Of a DNA stretch of 64,000 bases, positions 6,321 through 14,692 are shown one piece after another (position 1 is the stretch's first letter; each line of letters begins with the position of its first letter). The notes under the pieces were generated by a model. That model did no database searches. It was not told the origin of the DNA and was given only the letters and a program-made list of their open reading frames with translations. The DNA is from Pelagisphaera sp964404745 (lineage in GTDB: Bacteria; Verrucomicrobiota; Verrucomicrobiia; Opitutales; Opitutaceae), in assembly GCA_964404745.1 (NCBI GenBank), contig CAYOLG010000014.1, positions 1 through 64,000 on the forward strand, in the 5' to 3' direction. The translations under genes and the position numbers were made by a program.

Positions 6321-7559
6321 TTACTGGTCTGAAAAGCGTCTGACAATGAGCGCTGAATTAATTCCGAGCATACCAAAGGAGTTATTCAGAATGGCGTCAA
6401 CTCGTTTTGCCTGGGTGGGCTGGTTCAGAACAAGATTAGGAATTGCGCACTTCGGATCGAGCTCATCGACATTGATAGACGGATGGACCATCCGATCGTC
6501 GAATGAGGGCAAATTACCCGCTAGCTCCAAGGCTCCCGCCGCTCCCATGGCATGTCCGATAAACCCCTTGGTATTATTGACATAGGTATCGGGGCAATCC
6601 TCGAAAACTTGAGCAATGGCCTGGCATTCCTGGATATCCCCCATCGGGGTGGCGGTGGCGTGGGTATTGACAATATGGATGTCCTGGGGAACCATCCCTG
6701 CCTTCTTCAGGGCGGCTCGCATGCATTGCGTCTGCCGCTCCGGGTTGGGAAGCACGTAATCCGTGGCATCCGAATTAACGTGGTAGCCAACGATTTCCCC
6801 GTAAATCTTCGCACCTCTGGCCAAAGCGTCCTCCAGCCGCTCAAGCGTGAAAAGAGCTCCGCCTTCGCTGACAACAATGCCATTTCTGGCCGCGTCGAAA
6901 GGACGGGACGCCTTGTTCGGGTCTTCATGCTCAGCTAAGGCCCCTTGGCTCTTGAATCCCGCGAAAATCCCGAATGTGTGGATGCTTTCGGAGACACCTC
7001 CGGCGATAGCGAAATCGACCTCCCCCAGCTGCAGCATTTGCACTGCGTGGACTAGACCCAGGTTTCCCGCGGCGCAGGCGGCTCCAATTGTATAGGCCGG
7101 ACCGGTCACTTTCAGATTGAGCGATGCCTCCCCCGCCGGGTTGTTAGCTACCGTTCTCGGATTGTGGTGATGAGTCCAAAACTTGGTATCGTAGTCGAAC
7201 TGAGAGATATTGTGGATTTCGTTCTCAGTCTCCACGTTCCCGTGTTCTGTAATCCCCACATAAATACCGATTCGATCCTTACGCATCGATTCGAAATCAG
7301 CCTTACTGTCGGCCAGGGCCTCGTGCGCGCAATAAATCGAGACGCTTCCTGCCCGAGTTCCTACCCTAACCTCTTTGCGTTTCTGATAGCGAAGGGGGTC
7401 GAAATCGCAGATGCCTGCGAGCACTTCACCCATGTAGCGAATCTCCTTGCGGCTTATGCCCGCAACTCCATTGAGAAGATTTTCCCGGTATTCCGAGAGG
7501 CTATTCCCATTGGGAGCGGTAAGGCCTACGCCCGTTATAACGACTCTGCTAACATCCAT
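6321..7559 (-). CDS. Beta-ketoacyl-ACP synthase, FabF-like
   Basis: The 412-residue protein has the thiolase-fold ketosynthase catalytic triad intact: the nucleophilic Cys in GAACAAGNLGLVHA, the first His in VNTHATATPMGD, and the Lys and second His in NTKGFIGHAMGAAGALELAG. The start MDVSRVVITGVGLTAPNG is typical of FabF/KASII. The active-site block GAACAAG differs from the usual TACATG of housekeeping FabF, which supports a specialised enzyme. It condenses acyl-ACP with malonyl-ACP. It is the first gene of a minus-strand set with an acyl carrier protein and an FAD oxidoreductase, and is divergent from galE with 86 bases between. Confidence 0.92.
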   Translation of the reverse strand: MDVSRVVITGVGLTAPNGNSLSEYRENLLNGVAGISRKEIRYMGEVLAGICDFDPLRYQKRKEVRVGTRAGSVSIYCAHEALADSKADFESMRKDRIGIYVGITEHGNVETENEIHNISQFDYDTKFWTHHHNPRTVANNPAGEASLNLKVTGPAYTIGAACAAGNLGLVHAVQMLQLGEVDFAIAGGVSESIHTFGIFAGFKSQGALAEHEDPNKASRPFDAARNGIVVSEGGALFTLERLEDALARGAKIYGEIVGYHVNSDATDYVLPNPERQTQCMRAALKKAGMVPQDIHIVNTHATATPMGDIQECQAIAQVFEDCPDTYVNNTKGFIGHAMGAAGALELAGNLPSFDDRMVHPSINVDELDPKCAIPNLVLNQPTQAKRVDAILNNSFGMLGINSALIVRRFSDQ

Positions 7560-7645
7560 TTCTTGCCACGAAAGATTTTGCTATCTGGTGAAGAATGCTC
7601 TTTGCGTAGCTAAAAAGTCCTTTCGATCAACAATAATCCAGCCTC

Positions 7646-8635
7646 ATGAAAATACTTGTCGTCGGCGGAGCCGGATACATTGGCAGCCATTGCGTGCGCC
7701 AAATCATCGCAGCGGGCCACGAACCCGTAATCGTAGATAATTTCTGCTACGGACATCGCGACGCCATTCCTCCTACGGTGAAGACCTATGAGGGAGACAT
7801 GGGAAATCGCCCGTTCATGGAGCAAATCCTCACTGAGGAAGCCATAGACGTGGTCATGCACTTCGCCGCCTTCGCCTACGTCGGAGAATCGGTGGCCGAC
7901 CCTCTCAAGTACTACGACAACAACGTGGCGAAAACCGTCCATTTGCTCGAGGCCATGCAGGCTACGGCGGTAAAGAAGTTCATTTTCAGCTCCTCGTGCA
8001 CCATATTCGGAGACACTGACGAGATGCCGCTACGCGAGGATAGGCCACGCAATGCCTTCAGCCCCTACGGACAGACGAAACAGGATGTCGAGGTCATGCT
8101 GGGCTATTGCTCCAAAGCATACGGACTTTCCTACGCCTGCTTCCGGTACTTCAACGCGTCCGGCGCCGATCCTCAGGGCGACATTGGCGAGGACCACGAT
8201 CCGGAAACGCACTTGATCCCTCTTGCCATTCAAGCCGCCGTGGGCCAGCGGGATAAACTCACCATCTTCGGAACCGACTATCCAACGCCAGACGGAACCT
8301 GCCTGCGGGACTACGTTCACGTCAACGATCTGAGCCGGGCCCACATCGCTTCTTTCGAAAAGCTGAGAAATCCCGGAACCGAACTTCACTACAACCTAGG
8401 GACCGGCACACCAGCCAGCGTTCTGGAAGTCATCAAGGTAGTCGAGGAGGTTGGCGGCCTTCCGGTCCCCCACGATTTAGGCCCCCGCCGGGACGGAGAC
8501 GTCCCCGCAGCCTACGCCTGTCCTGAGAAAGCGATTTCGGAACTAGATTGGAAAATCGAGTTTCCCGATATTCGCTCAATCGTCGAAACGGCCTGGAAAT
8601 GGCACAAATCGCATCCCAACGGGTTTAAACAGTAA
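7646..8635 (+). CDS. galE: UDP-glucose 4-epimerase
   Basis: The 329-residue extended SDR protein begins MKILVVGGAGYIGSHCVRQI with the NAD-binding GxxGxxG, and has the catalytic SSSCTIFGD and SPYGQTK (Tyr and Lys of YxxxK). RYFNASGADPQGDIGEDHDP and HYNLGTGTPASVLEV are GalE hallmarks, and the length fits the family. It interconverts UDP-glucose and UDP-galactose in the cytoplasm, feeding the Leloir pathway and surface polysaccharide synthesis. It stands alone on the plus strand, divergent from the ketosynthase operon; no galK or galT is close. Confidence 0.95.
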   Translation: MKILVVGGAGYIGSHCVRQIIAAGHEPVIVDNFCYGHRDAIPPTVKTYEGDMGNRPFMEQILTEEAIDVVMHFAAFAYVGESVADPLKYYDNNVAKTVHLLEAMQATAVKKFIFSSSCTIFGDTDEMPLREDRPRNAFSPYGQTKQDVEVMLGYCSKAYGLSYACFRYFNASGADPQGDIGEDHDPETHLIPLAIQAAVGQRDKLTIFGTDYPTPDGTCLRDYVHVNDLSRAHIASFEKLRNPGTELHYNLGTGTPASVLEVIKVVEEVGGLPVPHDLGPRRDGDVPAAYACPEKAISELDWKIEFPDIRSIVETAWKWHKSHPNGFKQ

Positions 8636-8825
8636 AGATCCCCGGTAAAACCGCCGCCGCTTTCCATTCCGACCTAGGTGAGATCTTTTACGTAGCAAGC
8701 GATATTTTACTGGACGAGCGGTTTAATTCTCCTTAACAGTGACCGCTTGGGATTTTACAAGCAGCTCACCCATGCCTCCCACACCTGCTGCTAAAGACAA
8801 ACCCCCAGAGCCACTTTCACACTCA

Positions 8826-9461
8826 ATGAGCGTCATTGTAATCGAGGACCAAATTCTCGTTCGAGAATTAATTGTCAACGTATTGAAAAACGACTTTGGC
8901 CTCAGTGTCTTGGGCGAATACGAAGATGGGGAATCTGGTCTCGAAGCCTGCATAGAGCAACAACCAGACCTCGTTGTGCTGGATGTTAAAATCAAGAAGC
9001 TTGGCGGCCTAACCGTATTTAATCGGCTCAAGGACCGAGCACCCGACCTGAAAGTCATTCTCCTTTCCGCCCACTTCACACCCGAAATCGTCAAAAACAC
9101 GGTCGAGCGCGGGGTGAACGGCTTAGTCACCAAGGATAGTTCGGTCGAGAGCCTAAAGGACGCTATTGGCCAAATCCTCAAAGGGGCTGTCTATTACTCC
9201 CCAGAGGCTTATAAGCTGTTACGCCAGCCGATAAACAATCGGGAATACAACGACAGCTTGAGAATGCTGACTCCCAGGGAAACCGACGTCCTGCAAATGG
9301 TCGGCGAGGGATACAGCTCCAAGGAAATCGCCCAGGCTTTCGGACTTAGCGTCCGCACGATCGATGCCCATCGGTCGAACATCATGCGCAAGCTGAAACT
9401 GCGCGGAGCTACGGACATGACCCGTCTTGCGGTAAAGCTAAAACTGGTCAGCCAAGACTAA
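8826..9461 (+). CDS. NarL/LuxR-family response regulator
   Basis: From ATG 8826 the 211-residue protein has a receiver domain (MSVIVIEDQILVREL, phosphoacceptor Asp53 in LVVLDVKI, Thr/Ser in ILLSAH, Lys in GLVTKDSS) and a C-terminal LuxR-type HTH (LTPRETDVLQMVGEGYSSKE..). Upstream in-frame starts (ATG 8772, GTG 8739) would add a Pro/Ser-rich tail of 18 or 29 residues; I chose the start that gives the usual family length. No histidine kinase is adjacent. The convergent gene 110 bases downstream encodes an Hpt phosphotransfer protein, which may be its phosphodonor; that pairing is inferred from position only. Confidence 0.9.
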   Translation: MSVIVIEDQILVRELIVNVLKNDFGLSVLGEYEDGESGLEACIEQQPDLVVLDVKIKKLGGLTVFNRLKDRAPDLKVILLSAHFTPEIVKNTVERGVNGLVTKDSSVESLKDAIGQILKGAVYYSPEAYKLLRQPINNREYNDSLRMLTPRETDVLQMVGEGYSSKEIAQAFGLSVRTIDAHRSNIMRKLKLRGATDMTRLAVKLKLVSQD

Positions 9462-9516
9462 CCGTTTTTCGAGAGCCTTCTCCAAGTAGTATCGAATCCC
9501 CTGGATATATCCCAGA

Positions 9517-9568
9517 GTAGCGAGCGATCTCACGCCTGCGCCTAACATCTACGGCACCGCAAACCGAG
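9517..9568 (+). repeat. GTAGCG-type dispersed repeat, copy 3
   Basis: GTAGCGAGCGATCTCACGCC is followed by TGCGCCTAACATCTACGGCACCGC and ends AAACCGAG. It fills the gap between the convergent response regulator and Hpt genes. Confidence 0.65.
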
Positions 9569-9571
9569 CGC

Positions 9572-9940
9572 CTACAAATATCTCCGAGCTTCGGAGTCGT
9601 ATCGACCATACTCAGCTTCGATCCGATCAGGCAAGTCCAACAACTGCCCTAAATCTCCGTCCTCACGGCACACGCTGACAGCGAACGCGGCAAGCTCGTG
9701 AACGCGCTTCGCCCCCATGGCTGCCGAGGATCCCTTCAATTTGTGAAACAAATCATGAATTTCCGATCGATCTCCATCGGGCAGCAAGCCTCTGAGCTCG
9801 CCGGCCAGTTCAGTTCCCTCTGCGATAAAGATTCCATGCAGGCGCTGAAATAACGACCCTTCATCTACAGGCTGCGCAAGCAACTCGCCTACTTGAGACG
9901 CGTCAAGCGTCTCCACATTGGACAAATCGGGGGATGGCAT
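9572..9940 (-). CDS. Stand-alone Hpt phosphotransfer protein
   Basis: The 122-residue protein is a single Hpt domain: FHKLKGSSAAMGAKRV carries the phosphorylatable His66, with the Lys, Gly and Ser that always follow it. A Hpt domain relays phosphate between a hybrid kinase and a response regulator. The gene follows recR by 10 bases on the minus strand and is probably the last gene of that operon, an unusual partner for recombination genes. It converges on a NarL-type response regulator 110 bases away. No hybrid kinase is in the window. Confidence 0.88.
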   Translation of the reverse strand: MPSPDLSNVETLDASQVGELLAQPVDEGSLFQRLHGIFIAEGTELAGELRGLLPDGDRSEIHDLFHKLKGSSAAMGAKRVHELAAFAVSVCREDGDLGQLLDLPDRIEAEYGRYDSEARRYL

Positions 9941-9950
9941 ACAAGTTTGG

Positions 9951-10544
9951 CTAAAATTTTTGTCGGGCTTCCAGGGCGCTTTTGAGCGTTACGGAGTCGG
10001 CATAGAGAACCGATCCGCCGCTTGGCAACCCAAAACCGATGCGGGAAACCGCCACCTCAAAGGAATCCAAAAGGTCTATTAAGTAGTGGCAGGTGGCTTC
10101 CCCTTCAATGTCATTGGGCAGGGCTAGAATCAGTTCCTTCGCATCGCCAGAGCGCGCACGGCCGATAAGAGATTCGATGTTGAGATCTTCAGGCCCCACG
10201 CCGTTTATTGGCGACAGTTTTCCGTGGAGCACATGATAGGCTCCCGAGTAGGCCCCCGATTTCTCTAGAGACATCAAATCGCTGACATGCTCCACTACGC
10301 AAACCTGTCCGTTTTCAGTTCGGCGGCTGTCTGAACAAATACCGCACTCGCCATCCTCGCTAAGATTGCCGCAGCGCGGGCAGCTACCGACCTTTTCCTT
10401 TGCCATTTTCAAGGCATCAATTAGGGCCTGACAGCTCTCTGGCCTTTCCTGAAGCAGATGAATAGCCATCCGCTCCGCTGATCGATAGCCAACACCTGGA
10501 AGCTTTTTTAGCTGCTTTTGCAGAGCATCAAAGGCGGGGGTCAT
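9951..10544 (-). CDS. recR: Recombination mediator RecR
   Basis: From ATG 10544 the 197-residue protein starts MTPAFDALQKQLKKLPGVGYRSAERMA, the helix-hairpin-helix of RecR, followed by a four-Cys zinc finger (CPRCGNLSEDGECGIC) and a Toprim domain (VCVVEHVSDLMSLEK.., HVLHGKLSPINGVGP). An in-frame TTG at 10550 is the only earlier start. RecR acts with RecO and RecF to load RecA at gaps in DNA. It follows ybaB by 30 bases, a very common pairing. dnaX, often upstream of ybaB, is not here; an SDR-type gene takes its place. Confidence 0.96.
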   Translation of the reverse strand: MTPAFDALQKQLKKLPGVGYRSAERMAIHLLQERPESCQALIDALKMAKEKVGSCPRCGNLSEDGECGICSDSRRTENGQVCVVEHVSDLMSLEKSGAYSGAYHVLHGKLSPINGVGPEDLNIESLIGRARSGDAKELILALPNDIEGEATCHYLIDLLDSFEVAVSRIGFGLPSGGSVLYADSVTLKSALEARQKF

Positions 10545-10574
10545 TATCAATGGCAGTCGCTTCTGGCCGGGTGA

Positions 10575-10883
10575 TTACATCAATCCAGGAATGGCCATGC
10601 CTTCCGTAGCCTTGCCCATTTCCTCCTCATGGACCGCTTTCGCTTTCGCGCTGGCTTCCTTGACAGCCTCGAGAATCGTCTCCTCTACTAGGGACGATTC
10701 CTCCTGCAACAACTCTGGATCCAGAGAAAGCGATCTGAATTCACCTGATGCTGTGATGGTTACCGAGACCGCCCCGCCTCCGCTAGAAATTTCTAGTTCC
10801 TTTTCAGCGAGTTCGCTTTGCAACGACTCGATTTTCTTTTGCATCTTCTGCGCCTGCTTGAGCAGCTTTCCAACTCCGGCCAT
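10575..10883 (-). CDS. ybaB: YbaB/EbfC family nucleoid-associated protein
   Basis: The 102-residue protein matches YbaB: an N-terminal helix MAGVGKLLKQAQKMQKKIES, the central sheet with SSGGGAVSVTITASGEFRSL, and a C-terminal amphipathic helix VKEASAKAKAVHEEEM. The family forms dimers that bind DNA. It lies directly upstream of recR, as in most bacteria, and about 100 bases downstream of an epimerase-like gene on the same strand. Confidence 0.93.
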   Translation of the reverse strand: MAGVGKLLKQAQKMQKKIESLQSELAEKELEISSGGGAVSVTITASGEFRSLSLDPELLQEESSLVEETILEAVKEASAKAKAVHEEEMGKATEGMAIPGLM

Positions 10884-10984
10884 ACTAATTTATTCCAAAT
10901 CTAGTTAGTGGTTTTACTGGTGAGCAGACGCTCCGCATCGAGGCGTCTGAAAAGGGTATCAGCTTCTGTCGCTACCACTCCGGG

Positions 10985-11869
10985 TCAACTCGAAAGCAAC
11001 GACCGCATGCCTGAGAGTCCGTCCGGAAATTGGGGCGCCCATCCGAAAGCTTCCCGAAATCGTCCATTCGAGATACGACGGTTGGCAGGACGTTCGCCAT
11101 CGGACCGCCTCGAGCTCCGGAAGCCGGTCGCGCCATCAGGATCGAATGCTACAGGCCCGACTCCCATTGCCGATGCTAGGCCGGAAACGAGTTCGGCTTT
11201 GAGCATTGGTTGATCATCAACGATATTGTAGACGCCTCGCTCGAAAGTTGGCCGGTTGAATAACGCCTGAATGGCGGAAACAATGTCTTCCAAACGAATC
11301 AGATTCAAATAATAGTCGCCATATCCAGGCAGGACGCCATCTGCCTCTCGAATTCGATTGGCCAAAAAAGAGCGTCCCGGCCCGTAAATCCCTCCAAGCC
11401 GCAATACCGCTTTGCTAGCGCTTGGCGGTCCGGCCAAGAACGCCTCTTCCGCTGCTAACATTATTTTCGCTCGCTCGCTGTGGGGCGAGGCATCGTCTTC
11501 GGGTACCCATTCGCCTTGAGAATCTGGATACACCGAAACGCTGCTAGTGTAGATGGCTAGACCTTCGAACCCCGACTTCTTCATCCAATCGGCATATGAG
11601 CGATTTCCATCGATATAAGACAACCGATAACCCTCCAACCCTCCGCCAGCCGAGCTCACGCAATTGACTGCCCAATCCACATTTCGCGCCCAATCATGCC
11701 ACTCCCTATCTTGAATCGTTCCCTGGAATACGTCCACACCCTCATTGCCCAACGCATCAGCCGTATCCGCATTACGCGTCAACGCAAGAATGCGATCGCC
11801 AGATGATTGCCGACTCAATGCCAACGCCTTGCCGACATAGCCGCACCCTAGTATTAAACCCGTCTTCAC
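10985..11869 (-). CDS. NAD(P)-dependent epimerase/dehydratase-like protein (YeeZ type)
   Basis: The 294-residue protein begins MKTGLILGCGYVGKALAL, a Rossmann GxGxxG motif, followed by NCVSSAGGG, YTSSVSVYPDSQGEWVPEDD and LRLGGIYGPGRS, which are typical of short extended SDRs annotated as YeeZ-like. The usual YxxxK catalytic pair is not clear, as is common in this group, so catalysis is uncertain. The substrate is unknown; nucleotide sugars are a family-level guess. It is the first gene of a minus-strand run with ybaB, recR and the Hpt gene, and is divergent from the DJ-1 gene with 67 bases between. Confidence 0.8.
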   Translation of the reverse strand: MKTGLILGCGYVGKALALSRQSSGDRILALTRNADTADALGNEGVDVFQGTIQDREWHDWARNVDWAVNCVSSAGGGLEGYRLSYIDGNRSYADWMKKSGFEGLAIYTSSVSVYPDSQGEWVPEDDASPHSERAKIMLAAEEAFLAGPPSASKAVLRLGGIYGPGRSFLANRIREADGVLPGYGDYYLNLIRLEDIVSAIQALFNRPTFERGVYNIVDDQPMLKAELVSGLASAMGVGPVAFDPDGATGFRSSRRSDGERPANRRISNGRFREAFGWAPQFPDGLSGMRSLLSS

Positions 11870-11936
11870 AAATCGTAGCTTACTCGATCATTCCGCTTGC
11901 CATGAAAGTCTCTGGAGGCCGATCTTCTACATCACA

Positions 11937-12527
11937 ATGAAAAACGATCCGGATAAATCACCAAAACCGAAGCGAGCCCTCGCGCTGGTGTTCGACGGGA
12001 TCGAAGAAGTAGAAGCCCTGGCCCCGGTCGATATCCTGCGGCGAGCTGGGGTTGATACGACCATGGCAAGTCTGATGGAGTCGACACGGGTTACCGGAAG
12101 AAATGGCATTTCCTTTATAGCCGATACCCGCTTCCCGGACATCGATCCAGACTCCTTCGATCTGGTATTCCTGCCGGGCGGACCCGGCGTCCTCGAACTT
12201 GTCAACGACGAGCGGGTTTCCCAACTGCTCCGGTCCTTCGACCAATCAAGGAAGCCCATCGCCGCAATCTGCGCTGCGCCCAAGGTACTAGCGGCAGTCG
12301 GAGTACTCGACGGACGCGAAGCGACGGGCCACGCCTCGGTTCGTCCCGACCTGCCTCAAGCAAGCGACGCGCCCATTGTCATCAGCGACCACATACTGAC
12401 TTCCCAAGGCGCAGGCACGGCTATAGATTTTGGGCTCGAACTCGCTCGACTACTGACTGGCGACGAGTCCGCCCGATCTGTCGCTGAATCCATTCACGCG
12501 CCAAAACTGATTCCCTTTCATGGTTAA
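11937..12527 (+). CDS. DJ-1/PfpI family protein (YajL/ThiJ-like)
   Basis: The 196-residue protein has the DJ-1 fold signature: ALVFDGIEEVEALAPVDILRR, a conserved Glu in that segment, LVFLPGGPGVLEL, and the nucleophile Cys112 in AICAAPKVLAAVG. Members act as glyoxalases, deglycases or chaperones protecting against carbonyl and oxidative damage; which applies here cannot be told. The stop overlaps the start of the next gene by eight bases (12520-12527), so the two are translationally coupled. The neighbours are redox enzymes, which fits a stress or detoxification role. Confidence 0.9.
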   Translation: MKNDPDKSPKPKRALALVFDGIEEVEALAPVDILRRAGVDTTMASLMESTRVTGRNGISFIADTRFPDIDPDSFDLVFLPGGPGVLELVNDERVSQLLRSFDQSRKPIAAICAAPKVLAAVGVLDGREATGHASVRPDLPQASDAPIVISDHILTSQGAGTAIDFGLELARLLTGDESARSVAESIHAPKLIPFHG

Positions 12528-13911
12528 AGAACACGATTTCATCGCTATTGGCGGCGGCAGCGGGGGCTTCAATGCCGCTCGCGTCGCCCGACAATACTCG
12601 GACAACGTAGCCATCGTCGATGGGGCCACCGCATTAGGCGGACTTTGCATTTTGCGAGGCTGCATGCCTTCGAAAACGCTAATCTACTCCGCCGAGGTCC
12701 TCCACCTAGCTCAAAAGGGAAGCGAATTTGGTCTCGAGATTCCAGAAGCTCGAGTCAACATGGAGAAACTGCATCAGCGAAAACTGGATACAATAAAGGA
12801 ATTCACCGACTATCGAGTCGAATCCATGCAAAGCGGGAAGTATCACCTGTATCGAAACTTTGCCAAATTCATCAATGACGACACGATCGAGCTGGACAAT
12901 GGCGAGCGATTGAAAGGCAAGCATTTCATCATCGCCACCGGATCGTATATCTCCAAGCCCCCTATTCCCGGTATCGAAAATCCAGATATCTGGACAAGCG
13001 ACGACGTTCTTGATCTCGCGACACTGCCAGAGTCGATCATCGTTCTTGGCGGCGGAGTTGTGGCTTGCGAACTGGCCCAATTTCTCCACCGCGTCGGCGC
13101 CAAAACTACGCAGATCCAACGCAGTCCCCACATTTTGAAAGACCAAGCTCCGGATGTTTCAGAGGTAGTCGAGACCGCCCTTAGAGACGAGGGACTCGAG
13201 CTCTATACGGGCACAAAGCTTAAAAGCATCGACCGAACCAACGACGGATTCGCAGTCGTTTTCGATCACGAAGGAGTCGAAAAGCGTTGCTCTGCCCAGC
13301 ATGTCGTCAACGCCCTGGGCCGATCGCCCGCCACCAGCAATCTCGGTTTGGAAAAGGCCGGAATAGAACTCAAGTCCAACGGCCAAATCGTCACCGACAC
13401 CTACCAAAGGACCACCAATTTAAAGGTCTACGCGGCAGGCGACTGCGCAGGGCCTTTCGAGATTGTCCACACCGCTGTACTTCAAGGGGAATTCGCCGCC
13501 TATCATGCCTTCGGCGTCGAGAAAGCGCCACTCAACTACGACCACATGCTCGACGTCGTTTTCACCGATCCCCAGGTAGCCCGCGTCGGTCTCACGGAAA
13601 TCGCTCTCAAAGAGCGAGGGATCGACTTCGTTGTCGCCGATTACCCATTCGACGATCATGGGAAATCTATCTTGATGGAGGCGAAGTACGGATTTGTTCG
13701 CGTCTTCGCCGAGAAGCCTACCGGACGCATCTTGGGCGCCGAAATCGTTTCTAAGGATGCTGGAGAACTCATTCAAGCCCTCTCGGTCGCCGTATCCAAT
13801 AATCTCACTGCGGAATCCTTGCTTCGAACTCATTGGTACCACCCCACTCTTTCCGAGATCATTAGCTACCCGCTCGAGGATATCGTCGATGCGCTCGCCG
13901 AAGGAGCTTAA
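12520..13911 (+). CDS. Class I pyridine nucleotide-disulfide oxidoreductase
   Basis: The 463-residue protein has an FAD-binding start (DFIAIGGGSGGFNAARVA), the redox-active pair Cys43 and Cys48 in GGLCILRGCMPSKTLIYSAE, a NAD(P)-binding block IIVLGGGVVACELAQFL, the second FAD motif VYAAGDCAG, and the C-terminal active-site His-Pro-Thr in HWYHPTLSEI. The overall pattern is of dihydrolipoamide dehydrogenase, mercuric reductase and related enzymes. No pyruvate or 2-oxoglutarate dehydrogenase genes are adjacent, so it is more likely a general or detoxifying reductase than the Lpd of a dehydrogenase complex. It is coupled to the DJ-1 gene and followed 15 bases later by an SDR gene. Confidence 0.9.
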   Translation: MVKEHDFIAIGGGSGGFNAARVARQYSDNVAIVDGATALGGLCILRGCMPSKTLIYSAEVLHLAQKGSEFGLEIPEARVNMEKLHQRKLDTIKEFTDYRVESMQSGKYHLYRNFAKFINDDTIELDNGERLKGKHFIIATGSYISKPPIPGIENPDIWTSDDVLDLATLPESIIVLGGGVVACELAQFLHRVGAKTTQIQRSPHILKDQAPDVSEVVETALRDEGLELYTGTKLKSIDRTNDGFAVVFDHEGVEKRCSAQHVVNALGRSPATSNLGLEKAGIELKSNGQIVTDTYQRTTNLKVYAAGDCAGPFEIVHTAVLQGEFAAYHAFGVEKAPLNYDHMLDVVFTDPQVARVGLTEIALKERGIDFVVADYPFDDHGKSILMEAKYGFVRVFAEKPTGRILGAEIVSKDAGELIQALSVAVSNNLTAESLLRTHWYHPTLSEIISYPLEDIVDALAEGA

Positions 13912-13926
13912 GCTTTTGTATAAAGC

Positions 13927-14670
13927 ATGCGTCAGCTATTCATAACCGGCGCCTCCCGCGGCTTCGGGTTGGCTTTGGCCAAACGGCTCGATTCGGAGAA
14001 TACTCGGATCACCGGACTGGCCAGAACTCGAGGGGATTTTGAAGGCAATTTTGTCAACTGCGATTTTAGCGACCCGAAGGCAGCCGCCGAAACGCTTGAG
14101 GCGGCCTTCGCCCAAACGGACTGGGAAAATTCCGAATCAGCCGTATTCATCGCCAATTCAGGCACTTTGGAGCCAATCGATTTCCTAGAAAACCTAACAA
14201 TCGAAGAGATACTAAACAGCCTGGCGACCAACCTTACGGGTTCGTTCATCTGTCTGCAACGATTCCTGATTGCCACGCGCAACTTGGAGATCCCCAAACT
14301 CTTCATACAAATAAGTTCAGGCGCCGCTCTACCTGAACGGGCTAAGCCTTCCTGGTCGCTCTATTGCGCCGCTAAGAGTGGTCAAGAGCAGCTGGCAAGA
14401 ACCGTCGCCAAAGAACAGAGTTACGCCCCCTTTCCCGCCAAGGTGATCAACTTCAATCCGGGAGTGATGGAAACCGCTATGCAAGAGTTTATCCGCGCTA
14501 CGCCTAGATCAGCCTTCCCCGACGTCGACCGTTTCATCGAATTGAAGGAAAACGGCCAAATCAACGCGCCGGAAACGATAGCCGACGCCCTCGCGAAACT
14601 CATCGACTCCCACGACAAGCTTGATAACGGAGCCGCTTATCAATATTCCGATTTCTCTGTAGCTAGATAA
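13927..14670 (+). CDS. Short-chain dehydrogenase, sepiapterin reductase-like
   Basis: The 247-residue protein has the NADP-binding TGASRGFG (residues 7-14), the structural NSG of NxxG type in FIANSGTLEP, Ser in QISSGAALPERAK, and catalytic Tyr146 and Lys150 in LYCAAKSGQEQLA. The pattern resembles sepiapterin/benzil reductases (YueD-like). The carbonyl substrate is unknown. It sits third in a tight plus-strand run (DJ-1 protein, disulfide reductase, SDR, M42 peptidase) with gaps of 15 and 22 bases. Confidence 0.88.
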   Translation: MRQLFITGASRGFGLALAKRLDSENTRITGLARTRGDFEGNFVNCDFSDPKAAAETLEAAFAQTDWENSESAVFIANSGTLEPIDFLENLTIEEILNSLATNLTGSFICLQRFLIATRNLEIPKLFIQISSGAALPERAKPSWSLYCAAKSGQEQLARTVAKEQSYAPFPAKVINFNPGVMETAMQEFIRATPRSAFPDVDRFIELKENGQINAPETIADALAKLIDSHDKLDNGAAYQYSDFSVAR

Positions 14671-14692
14671 CAATATTTCATCAATTCAATCA

